The position numbers and the translations under genes were made by a program. The notes beneath the pieces are model-generated. The model searched no databases, had not been told where the DNA came from, and was given only the letters and a program-made list of their open reading frames with translations. From NCBI GenBank assembly GCA_038380795.1, contig CM076275.1, positions 1,056,501-1,120,500 on the forward strand: a stretch of 64,000 bases of DNA, written 5' to 3'. The stretch comes from Pyrocephalus nanus. Lineage: Eukaryota; Chordata; Aves; Passeriformes; Tyrannidae. Shown one piece after another: positions 33,713 through 42,933 of the stretch (its first letter is position 1; each line of letters starts with the position of its first letter).

Positions 33713-34306
33713 AGCAGTGTGGCAGCAGCAGGGCACTGATTCTGCCCCGTACTCCCACACCTTGAGTGCTGTGTTCAGTCCTGGGCCCTCAGTTCAGGAA
33801 GGACATTGAGGTGCTGGAGAGTGTCCAAAAAAGGGCATCGAGGCTGGGGAAGGGACTGGAGCACAAGTGCTATGAGGAGAGGCTGAGGGAGCTGGGGGTG
33901 TTGAGTCTGGAGAGGAGGAGGCTCAGGGGAGACCTCAGCACTCTCTGCAACTCCCTGACAGGAGGTTGGAGCCAGGTGGGCATCGGTCTCTTCTCCCAGG
34001 AACCAGCAGCAGGACAAGAGGGCTCAGTCTCAAACTGTGCCAGGGGAGGTTTAGGTTGGACATTAGGAAGAAGTTCTTTACAGAGAGAGAGGCCAGGCAT
34101 TGGAATGGGCTGCCAGGCATTGGAATGGGCTGCCCAGGGAGGTGCTGGAATCACCGTCCCTGGAGGCTTTTAGGAAGAGGTTGGATGGCTCTCAGTGCCA
34201 TGGTCTGACTGACAGGTTGGTGTTGGGTCATAGGTTGGACTTGATGATCTCAGACGTATTTTCCAACCTAGCTGATTCTGTGATTCAGTGTGTGATTCTG
34301 TGATTC
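33713..34306 (+). mobile_element. CR1 element, sense, with end of reverse-transcriptase ORF
   Basis: The plus frame encodes the degenerate C-terminus of CR1 ORF2 (RKDIEVLESVQKRASRLGKG then [20 protein letters not shown]), followed by the typical 3' region and the terminal (TGATTCTG)n repeats at about 34274-34306. It is 5'-truncated. A 21-bp block (CCAGGCATTGGAATGGGCTG) is duplicated at 34093-34134. Confidence 0.93.
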
Positions 34307-34307
34307 T

Positions 34308-34545
34308 GACCCCCTGCCACGGGCAGGGACACCTTCCACCAGCCCAGGCTGCTCCAAGCCCCGTCCAACCTGGCCTGGGACACTCCCAGGGATGGGGCAG
34401 CCACAGCTTCTCTGGGCACCCTGTGCCGGGGCCTCACGACCCTCCGCAGCCCAGAATATCTTCCCAATATCTAATCTAATCTAATCTAATCCTGTGCCAG
34501 CGCGAAGCCATTCCCTGTGCCCTGTCCCTGGTGTGCTGAGGCCAG
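34308..34545 (-). mobile_element. Antisense CR1 fragment next to the IRF1 promoter
   Basis: CCCCTGCCACGGGCAGGGAC, CCGTCCAACCTGGCCTGGGA and GCCATTCCCTGTGCCC blocks in CR1 antisense order, with a (TCTAA)4 microsatellite at 34469-34490 inside. Confidence 0.85.
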
Positions 34546-34592
34546 GAGGGTGGCCCCGTGTTTCGGTGCCCCGTGCCGGGCGGGCAGGGGGG

Positions 34593-34756
34593 CTGTGGGG
34601 CTGTGTGAGGAGGGGCTGGTCCCTCTGTCCCTGTCCCTGTCCCGCCCGGCCGGGCCGGCCCCCCCCGGGCTGTGGGGCTGTGTGAGGAGGGGCTGGTCCC
34701 TCTGTCCCTGTCCCGTCCCTGTCCCTCCCGCCCGGCCGGGCCGCCCCCCCCGGGCC
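34593..34756. repeat. 77-bp tandem duplication upstream of IRF1
   Basis: Two near-identical GC-rich copies starting CTGTGGGGCTGTGTGAGGAG at 34593 and 34670, directly 5' of the GAS element. Confidence 0.9.
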
Positions 34757-34777
34757 GTGGGGCTGAAGGGCCGTGAT

Positions 34778-34786
34778 TTCCCCGAA
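34778..34786 (+). promoter_or_regulatory. IRF1: GAS element of the IRF1 promoter
   Basis: TTCCCCGAA within GATTTCCCCGAAGTGACG matches the STAT1 site of mammalian IRF1 promoters almost base for base, so interferon-gamma control is expected to be conserved. Confidence 0.88.
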
Positions 34787-34804
34787 GTGACGCGCCCGCC
34801 TCAG

Positions 34805-34851
34805 CCAATGGGCGGCGCGTGCGCCCCCCGCCCCCCCCGCGCGCTGATTGG
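34805..34851 (+). promoter_or_regulatory. IRF1: Two CCAAT boxes of the IRF1 promoter
   Basis: A direct CCAAT (34805-34809, in CAGCCAATGG) and an inverted ATTGG (34847-34851, in CTGATTGGCC) lie between the GAS and NF-kB sites. Confidence 0.65.
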
Positions 34852-34876
34852 CCGAGCCGCGGCCGGGCCCGGGCGC

Positions 34877-34886
34877 GGGGAATCCC
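34877..34886 (+). promoter_or_regulatory. IRF1: NF-kB site of the IRF1 promoter
   Basis: GGGGAATCCC is identical to the kappa-B site of mammalian IRF1 promoters and lies 90 bp downstream of the GAS element. Confidence 0.85.
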
Positions 34887-34903
34887 GGCGGGGACGCGTT
34901 ACA

Positions 34904-35028
34904 GCCGGGGCGGGGATGGGATATAGCCGGGGCGGGGATGGGATATAGCCGGGGCGGGGATGGGATATAGCCGGGGCGGGGATGGGATATAGCCGGGGCG
35001 GGGATGGGATATAGCCGGGGCGGGGACA
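34904..35028 (+). repeat. IRF1: 22-bp promoter minisatellite with GC boxes and TATA-like cores (6 copies)
   Basis: Six copies of AGCCGGGGCGGGGATGGGAT plus TA in exact 22-bp register. Each contains a GGGGCGGGG Sp1-type box and five contain GATATAG. The array lies between the NF-kB site and the presumed transcription start, so it probably forms part of the core promoter. Confidence 0.95.
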
Positions 35029-35034
35029 GAGCGG

Positions 35035-35366
35035 CGGCAGCAACCCGAGAGACATTGCTCTGAGAGACACTGCACAGAGAGGCACTGCTTGCAGAGACAC
35101 CGCTCCCAGAGACACCGCACAGAGACACCGCACAGAGAGACACTGCTCCCAGAGACACCGCACAGACACACCGCACAGAGAACACCGAACAGAGAGACAC
35201 TGCTCCAAGAGACACCGCTCCGAGAGGCACTGAGCGGCTCTGCACAGAGAGGCACTGCCGAGCATCGCACCGAGCGGCACCGCACGGGTCAGCACTGCAC
35301 TGCACCGCATCGCCCAGCACCGCCCGGCTCGGCTCGGCTCGGCTCGGCACGGCACAGCGCAGTGAG
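35035..35366 (+). other. IRF1: Probable IRF1 noncoding first exon, with degenerate repeats
   Basis: Degenerate direct repeats of the type GAGACACCGCACA and GAGACACTGCTCC fill 35045-35300, followed by (CGGCT)n. A good donor (GTGAG/GTGGGT) ends at 35366. The first coding exon has a matching acceptor at 37684. The start site and this donor are inferred; other donors further downstream are possible. Confidence 0.4.
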
Positions 35367-36183
35367 GTGGGTTGCGCTGAGTCCCCTCCCATCGCTCAGC
35401 CCCGCTCTGTGCAGCACCGGGGCTCCGGGAGAAGGCGCCCCGCGGGCTCCGTGCGAGCGGCGCCCGGGGCCACGACTCGGCTCGACTCTGCTTGGCAGGA
35501 GGCGACAGAGCCTCTGTCGTGAGGAGTTTTGGAGGCGGAGCGGGAGCGTCGAGTCGGCAGCAGTCGGGTGGGCAGCAGCATCCCTCCTGCGGGCAGCGGG
35601 CACGGCTCCTCCGGGCACCGGCCACCCCTCCTGCGGGCATCGGCCACCCCTCCTGCGGGCAGCGGGCACCGACCCGAGCTGTCACCCCGCACACCGGGGC
35701 CGGGCACGTCCCTGCACAGCTGCCGCTCCCGGGCTCGGCTGGAGGTTCCGCTCCGCTGAGGAGCCGGTGCGGGGCGGGCGGCCCGAGCCGCGCTCCCCCG
35801 GCGCTGCCCCGGCAGACCCTCACTCGGGACGGGCACTCTGCGGGACCTCCTCCCGCCCCGCGCCGAGCGCGTTGCCAGTGAAAGTTAGAAATGCGTTGTT
35901 TGGGCAGTCTTGGGCTGCTTGTCTTGGAAAACCACCGCAAACAGGAAATCATTTGTGCAGAGGAAGGGCCGGGAGGCAGAGCGGGTGTCGCTGCTCGGGA
36001 CTCTTCGCGGTGGAATTGGGGGTCCCTGCCTGCAGAAGGGTCGCTGCCTCCAACCTCGCGCAACTTAAAAAATAATAGACTTCGAAGAAGAGGGTTGTGC
36101 AGCGGATGCCTCTCGGTGGCTGCGCTGGGGATCCCGCACCGGTCCCCGCGGGGGGACACCCGCACCCACTCGCGGTGCTGGCC

Positions 36184-37392
36184 CTGGGCTCCCTCCCAGA
36201 GCCGGGGGTCGGGGCTGGGTTCCATCCCAGAGCCGGGGGTCGGGGCTGGGTTGCACCCCAGAGCCGGGGGTCGGGGCTGGGTTCCACCCCAGAGCCGGGG
36301 GTCGGGGCTGGGTTCCACCCCAGAGCCGGGGGTCGGGGCTGGGTTCCACCCCAGAGCCGGGGGTCGGGGCTGGGTTCCACCCCAGAGCCGGGGGTCGGGG
36401 CTGGGTTCCATCCCAGAGCCGGGGGTCGGGGCTGGGTTCCATCCCAGAGCCGGGGGTCGGGGCTGGGTTGCACCCCAGAGCCGGGGGTCGGGGCTGGGTT
36501 CCACCCCAGAGCCGGGGGTCGGGGCTGGGTTCCATCCCAGAGCCGGGGGTCGGGGCTGGGTTCCACCCCAGAGCCGGGGGTCGGGGCTGGGTTCCATCCC
36601 AGAGCCGGGGGTCGGGGCTGGGTTCCATCCCAGAGCCGGGGGTCGGGGCTGGGTTCCATCCCAGAGCCGGGGGTCGGGGCTGGGTTCCATCCCAGAGCCG
36701 GGGGTCGGGGCTGGGTTGCACCCCAGAGCCGGGGGTCGGGGCTGGGTTCCACCCCAGAGATGGGGGTCGGGGCTGGGTTCCACCCCAGAGCCGGGGGTCG
36801 GGGCTGGGTTCCACCCCAGAGCCGGGGGTCGGGGCTGGGTTCCACCCCAGAGCCGGGGGTCGGGGCTGGGTTCCATCCCAGAGCCGGGGGTCGGGGCTGG
36901 GTTCCATCCCAGAGCCGGGGGTCGGGGCTGGGTTCCACCCCAGAGCCGGGGGTCGGGGCTGGGTTCCACCCCAGAGCCGGGGGTCGGGGCTGGGTTCCAT
37001 CCCAGAGCCGGGGGTCGGGGCTGGGTTCCACCCCAGAGATGGGGGTCGGGGCTGGGTTCCACCCCAGAGCCGGGGGTCGGGGCTGGGTTCCACCCCAGAG
37101 CCGGGGGTCGGGGCTGGGTTCCACCCCAGAGCCGGGGGTCGGGGCTGGATTCCACCCCAGAGCCGGGGGTCGGGGCTGGGTTCCACCCCAGAGCCGGGGG
37201 TCGGGGCTGGGTTCCATCCCAGAGCCGGGGGTCGGGGCTGGGTTCCATCCCAGAGATGGGGGTCGGGGCTGGGTTCCACCCCAGAGCCGGGGGTCGGGGC
37301 TGGGTTCCACCCCAGAGCCGGGGGTCGGGGCTGGGTTCCATCCCAGAGCCGGGGGTCGGGGCTGGATTCCACCCCAGAGATGGGGGTCGGGC
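36184..37392. repeat. IRF1: 31-bp G-rich minisatellite in IRF1 intron 1 (about 39 copies)
   Basis: The unit is TGGGTTCCACCCCAGAGCCG followed by GGGGTCGGGGC. Variants are CCACC/CCATC/GCACC and CCGGGGG/ATGGGGG. Because 31 is not a multiple of 3, each frame cycles every 93 bp without a stop, which explains the very long artefactual open frames (up to 1,052 codons on the minus strand). Three G-runs per unit make plus-strand G-quadruplexes likely. Confidence 0.97.
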
Positions 37393-37689
37393 TGCCCCAG
37401 GCCTGCCCTGTCCCACGCAGGGCTCCCCCCGCAGCACGGGCAGAGCAGTCACCGCTGCCAGCGGCCTCTGTGCTGAGCTCCAAAGCCCAGGCGCGTTGTG
37501 GGGCTGGGCAGGAAGAGCAGGAAGCACTTCCCTCCTGGAGCAGGTGGGAGACCCTGAAGGAGAGTTAAGACTGCTAAAGTAGTGCTCTTCGGTGGGGCTG
37601 GTGGTGATGCTGAGGGTACAGGGGGGTGACACTGCAGAGAGGTTAAAACAGAGAGGTTTGGCTGACCTGTGCTTTCTTTCACAGCCAAC

Positions 37690-40600
37690 ATGCCGGTGTC
37701 GAGAATGCGCATGAGGCCCTGGCTGGAAATGCAGATTAATTCCAATCAAATACCAGGACTGATGTGGATTAACAAGGTGAGACTGCTTTGTACTGTTATC
37801 ATCATTATTAGTATTACTTGTTCTTAAATGACAGTAAGCAAGGGTCAAGATCATAAAGAAAAAACTTGGAGAAAACTTGCTAGTATTATGTTTAAAAAAA
37901 ACAACTATTTTTTTTGCAGAAAAGGTAGCTCTGTTTGGTACACGGTGGAGTAGCTCCATTTTTTTTTTTTTCTGGGAAAATTCCCAGGCGGGGAATGATA
38001 AATTACAACGAAAACAGTTTGACCATGGTAGAGTACCAAGAAATCTCCAAGATATCTTTTAACTCCTGCTACCCACTTAACTGTCCCAATTAAGCAGCCA
38101 CTGTTACACTTCATCTGTTCCCAGTCCTAGGATATGGGCTGAAAGAAGCATTGTATTTTTTGGTGTGGAAGGCACATCCCTGTACCTGTAGCACAGGGTG
38201 ACATCACTGGGTTTACTGAACCCAGTCTCTGAAGTTTCCATATCCATCCCAAGGGGATATTTAAGCTAGGACATGCTTATAGGATTCCTGCAGGACCTTA
38301 TGGGCAACATAAAAAAAAGGGATTCTCTGCCAAAATGTACTTAGAAAATATGCTGTAATTTATGACATACTTAAAAATTGGTTGCAATGTATTGAAATGA
38401 TTCGGGGATAAAATTGATAATATTGCTTACCTGTACTGTGCTGTTTCACATGTGGTTTTTTTCCCAGTTTCAGAAATCATAAAAAGCCTTTAAAACAAAA
38501 TAAATGGAACAATGGATATTAAATTAAAATATAGAGCAGGGAGGTTATAACATTTCTGAGCTGCTACTGAGAACTCTTTGATTAAATCCATCATTCCAAA
38601 CTGGCATGTGACGTTTCTTTTTTTTAAGTCAAATCTCTACGGGTTTAATTTCAGGATAAGAGGATATTTCAGATCCCATGGAAACACGCAGCCAAGCACG
38701 GCTGGGACATGGAGAAGGATGCCTACCTTTTCCGGAGCTGGGCCATTCACACAGGTGGGTGCTGCCTTTACATTCCCATGGATATCTCAAACAAGGCATT
38801 TTGTGCCTTGACTTACACCTTCTACCAGTAGTTACATTAGCTACTAGTATATAGGTCAGAAAATAGAAATTTTGGGTTGCTTTTTGGTGGGAAGAAGTGG
38901 CACTGCAAAGTCTTAAAGGCATACCCCGTCTCTTATTTACAGGAAGATATAAAGAAGGTGAGAAAGATCCTGATCCAAAAACCTGGAAGGCAAACTTCCG
39001 CTGTGCCATGAATTCCCTGCCTGACATCGAGGAGGTGAAGGATAAAAGCATCAACAAAGGCTCCAGTGCCGTCAGGGTTTACAGGATGCTGCCACCCTTG
39101 ACAAAGCATCAGAAGAAAGGTAAACCCTTGGCAGTCCATCTGGGGTTATGCTGCTTAAACAGCACTTCAGTGTGCAGGCAGAGGGTGACAGACCTGTTGG
39201 CAGCACTGGGACTTCTGGGGTTACTCACTGGTTATTGCCATTGGGAACAGCTGGTACCAGTGGGTCGGTTTATCCCAAATTCTTTAAACGTGCCTGGAGG
39301 CCTCATCAGGAGGCAGTGGGGACTGGCTGCTGCTGCGTTTGCTGAGCAGCTCTCAAGGCTGCAAGAGCTCACACTCACCTAAAATGTGCAGCTCTTTCTC
39401 ACACTGGTCTTATTTTTATTTCCCAGAAAGGAAGTCAAAGTCTTCAAGAGAAGTAAGAAACAGGAGCAAGAGAAAGGTATGTGTCTGTAGAGGCAGCTGA
39501 AGAAGTTAGAGGTTTTGGTGGTTTTCTTGCTTAACTTTTTTCATATGGGAACTTGTGTGTTCTTAGACAAGCCCTTCATGCTGTGCCCTTGTTTTTGTAG
39601 TTCTGTGAAGAGGCGAGGCTGGAGGAGTCAGCAGAAGGGTTCACCAACACCCCCCTGCCAGATGACCACAGCAGCTACACCATGCACGACTATGCAGGGC
39701 AGGAAGTGGAGGTGGAGAGCACGTCCATCCCCTTAGGTGAGACACTGGGTTTGGCTCTGGGCAAGTCCATCCCCTTAGGTGAGACACTGGGTTTGGCTCT
39801 GGGCAAGTCCATCCCCTTAGGTGAGACACTGGGTTTGGCTCTGGGCAAGTCCATCCCCTTAGGTGAGACACTGGGTTTGGCTCTGGGCAAGTCCATCCCC
39901 TTAGGTGAGACACTGGGTTTGGCTCTGGGCACTTCCATCCCCTTAGGTGAGACACTGGGTTTGGCTCTGGGCAAGTCCATCCCCTTAGGTGAGACACTGG
40001 GTTTGGCTCTGGGCAAGTCCATCCCCTTAGGTGAGACACTGGGTTTGGCTCTGGGCAGGTCCATCCCCTTAGGTGAGACACTGGGTTTGGCTCTGGGCAC
40101 TTCCATCCCCTTAGGTGAGACACTGGGTTTAGGTCTGGGCACTTCCATCCCCTTAGGTGAGACACTGGGTTTAGGTCTGGGCACTTCCATCCCCTTAGGT
40201 GAGACACTGGGTTTGGCTCTGGGCACTTCCATCCCCTTAGGTGAGACACTGGGTTTGGCTCTGGGCAAGTCCATCCCCTTAGGTGAGACACTGAGTTTAG
40301 GTCTGGGCAAGTCCATCCCCTTAGGGGAGACACTGGGTTTGGCTCTGGGCAAGTCCATCCCCTTAGGTGAGACACTGGGTTTGGCTCTGGGCACTTCCAT
40401 CCCCTTAGGTGAGACACTGGGTTTGGCTCTGGGCAAGTCCATCCCCTTAGGTGAGACACTGGGTTTGGCTCTGGGCAAGTCCATCCCCTTAGGTGAGACA
40501 CTGGGTTTGGCTCTGGGCACGTCCATCCCCTTAGGTGAGACACTGGGTTTGGCTCTGGGCAGTGGAAAGCGCTGTTTGTGCCATACTCAGAGATGTGTCC

Positions 40601-42933
40601 TGGGGTGGCTGTGCCATCAGACAGGCAGGGAGGAAGCAGAGGGGTTGTCCCCCTGCCGTGAGTGCCAAACCCTGGTGTGCCCCACAGACCTGCCCTCCTG
40701 TGAGGTGAGCGGCTCCCTGGGCGACTGGAGGCCGGCCCTGGACGTGCCCATGGCTGACAGCACCAACGACCTCTACCAGCTGCAGGTGTCCCCGCTGGCC
40801 TCGTCCTCCGAAGGTGAGCATTTCCTTCTTCCTACACCAGACTTGCACTGCTCTGCAGGAGGCACAGGGATGAATGAGTAACGGGAGAAATGAGTTGTTC
40901 TGCAGAAAACCCAACCTCCCCCTGATAGATTTGGGTATTTGGAGTCACCAAACTGGGCAGGGTGCAGAGGGTGCCACCTGCTCATGGCTGAAAGGCTCTG
41001 AAATGCCACTGCTCCAGTAGTGACAGTGGAGGTTGCCATGCTTCCCAGTGGGGAAAAAAACAATTAACATGCATATATCAGAGTGGTTCCTCCCCTAGGG
41101 TGCAAATCATCTTCCTGCTATCACCTTCCATACCAAGTGGGCTCTGCTCTGTTGGGTCCTGGGGAGGTGTCAGAGCTGGCTGTGCAGTTGTTGAAGAGCA
41201 TCAGAGATGAAGGGCTGGGGGGGAATCTGGGATGGGAGGAGCTAAAGGCAGTGCTGGTGTGTGGCAATGGAATATGAAGCAGGTTCTGTGGTGAAGAAGC
41301 AGAAATATGAGGGCCAAAAATTGACATCTATGTCTGTTTTCTTCTCTTTTTTTTTTTTTTTTTTTTTAACATGTTTACAAAACAGTCACAGATGAAGATG
41401 AAGAGGAAATAAACCCAGATATCTTTAAGGTAAGACCAGCCCTTCTGGTCAGAATAAAATGGTCCAAAGTTGGTGTTTGCACCAAGAGAGGAAGGCAAGC
41501 AGGTGCCACATGAGCTGAACATACACTTATTTAATGAGGACTCCTGAACAATTCAATATAAAAAGAAGGCTGCTTTGCAAACCTGAACTGGAGAGGACAC
41601 ACCCATGGAAATATTTACCCTTCATGTAAAAGCCAGAGGAAGTTGCTGAGTGCTCTAGGAGAAGTTCATAGAATTACAGAATCATTAAGGCTGGAAAAGA
41701 CCTCTAAGATGATCAAGTCCAGCTGTCAGCCCAGCAGCACCACCATGTTCATTAAACCATGTCCTCCAGTGCCATATCCACGTGTTTTTTTGAACACTGC
41801 CAGGGTTGGTGACTCCACCACTTGCCTGGACAGTCTGTTCCAATGCTTGTAAATCCTTTCCATGAAAAAGTTTTTCCTAATATCCAATTTAAACTTCCCT
41901 TGGTGCAACTTGAGGCTGATTCCTTGGCCTCAGGTTGATGTACTAGGGTCTGCAAAGGGCCTCCAGACTTTCCTATTTTGGCCTTCCCTCCACCTCTTGA
42001 TATGTCTGGCCCTTAATCTGCATTTCCAGACATGTCATGCTCATCTCACTGATAAGATGGATAAGGTGCTCCAGCCCTCCCTTTTGCATTAACTTTTTTT
42101 TTTTTTTTTTTTAAAACTGGGAGTAAAACAAGTTTTATATAACTTGGCTTGAGAAGATAGAAGTCGATCTTGTTGCTTACCTGTCATCTGGTTGAGGGCA
42201 AGGAACCAGACACTGCACCCACAGCAAGAAGGAGTTTTTACCATCTCCTCCTTCTCTTCCAGCTGCTTGCACCAACCCAGGACTGGCACAGCACCAGCAT
42301 TGGTGGGAAGGGCTTTCTCACCAACGAGCTGGGCACCCAGAGCATGTGCAGCACCTACAGCTACAAGGAGCAGGACGGGGAGATCGACACGACCTCAGGT
42401 ACGGGGTCCTCGACAGGGTGGCACAGATGGGGGTTTTCATGCCAGGCACTAACGGGGAGGCAGCGAAGGAAATGGTGGAATTCACACATCCTTGTGTTCT
42501 GGGATTTCCAAGCAGTCTGTAGGAAGGCTGTAAGGAATTAAATGATAAAAAGGAAAAGTCAAAAACACCTCCAGTAAGAGCATCCTGCAGACTTCAGGGC
42601 TATACATGGTAAGTTAGGTCAGCTTTCAGGAACTCCCTGCAATGTAACTGAAGAATTCCCTCCAGCAATAGCTTAAATGGGACAGTTTAATAGTGTTTGG
42701 TGTATTTTAGCAAAATAATAGTCTAAGGTACTTGCTCTAAGAAATCTTCCAGGTTTTGATTTTTTTTTTTTTAATGTATCTATGTGCTATTTTGCTCTTG
42801 CTGCATTGATTCAGTGCCCATTCTTGGTTTATTTTGTCTAGGAGAGGCAGATTTCAGGCTCCTTGACCAGAAAGGCAGCCTAGACTTCTCCTGGCTGGAT
42901 ACAGTGAGACCTGTCATTCCCTGTGGCTTGTAA
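37690..42933 (+). CDS. IRF1: IRF1 interferon regulatory factor 1, 9 coding exons, 315 aa
   Basis: IRF1 is a nuclear transcription factor that binds ISRE/IRF-E sites and drives interferon-stimulated, MHC and inflammatory genes. Coding exons: 37690-37776, 38655-38754, 38943-39119, 39427-39476, 39601-39736, 40688-40813, 41386-41429, 42263-42398, 42842-42933. Exon lengths 100, 177 and 50 equal those of mammalian IRF1, and all phases join to 315 codons plus TAA. The start [20 protein letters not shown] is diagnostic. The DNA-binding domain has its five tryptophans at 11, 26, 38, 46 and 58, followed by a basic segment (KSKSSRE...RSKRK, about 122-138) expected to act in nuclear import. Then come PDDHSSYT, an acidic TDEDEEE stretch and a C-terminal activation/enhancer region ending PVIPCGL. 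The figures assume use of the first donor at 39736/39737; that donor lies in a tandem repeat, so longer in-frame isoforms are possible (separate entry). Confidence 0.97.
39724..40560 (+). repeat. IRF1: 42-bp minisatellite duplicating the IRF1 coding-exon-5 splice donor (20 copies)
   Basis: The unit starts TCCATCCCCTTAGGTGAGAC and continues ACTGGGTTTGGCTCTGGGCA with AG or an equivalent (AAG/ACT/AGG/ACG). It begins inside coding sequence (TCC ATC CCC TTA G) and includes the GTGAGA donor, so the exon/intron junction recurs every 42 bp. Copy 15 (40312-40353) has GG instead of GT, leaving 19 intact donors. Read in the exon frame, each unit gives [13 protein letters not shown] plus K, T or R. Copies 10, 11 and 14 have GLGLG or SLGLG. 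Confidence 0.97.
41667..41995 (-). mobile_element. CR1 fragment in IRF1 intron before coding exon 8
   Basis: Antisense CR1 of an older subfamily: AGAATCATTAAGGCTGGAAA, CACTGCCAGGGTTGGTGACT and the TTTTTCCTAATATCCAATTT block. It lies between coding exons 7 and 8. Confidence 0.9.

Noticed and set aside
33766..34173. Coding gene with KDIEVLESVQKRASRLGKG
   Set aside because: This is the degenerate C-terminus of CR1 ORF2, not a host gene.
35891..37582. Long plus-strand frames (up to 563 codons) in the IRF1 intron 1 array
   Set aside because: Repeat-driven; not in phase with the IRF1 start exon, and no initiation context or splice evidence.
34801..37959. 1,052-codon minus-strand open frame across IRF1 exon 1/intron 1
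   Set aside because: It is carried by the 31-bp array (repeated GSGVEPSPDPRLWGGTQPRP); all phases are open because no stop occurs in 93 bp. No family resemblance, and it is antisense to IRF1.
39641..40543. Antisense 300- and 278-codon frames over the IRF1 42-bp array
   Set aside because: Open because 42 is a multiple of three; no start context or similarity, and antisense to a confirmed gene.
36184..40560. Regular repeats as a CRISPR-like array
   Set aside because: Units are head-to-tail with no unique spacers, and the genome is eukaryotic.
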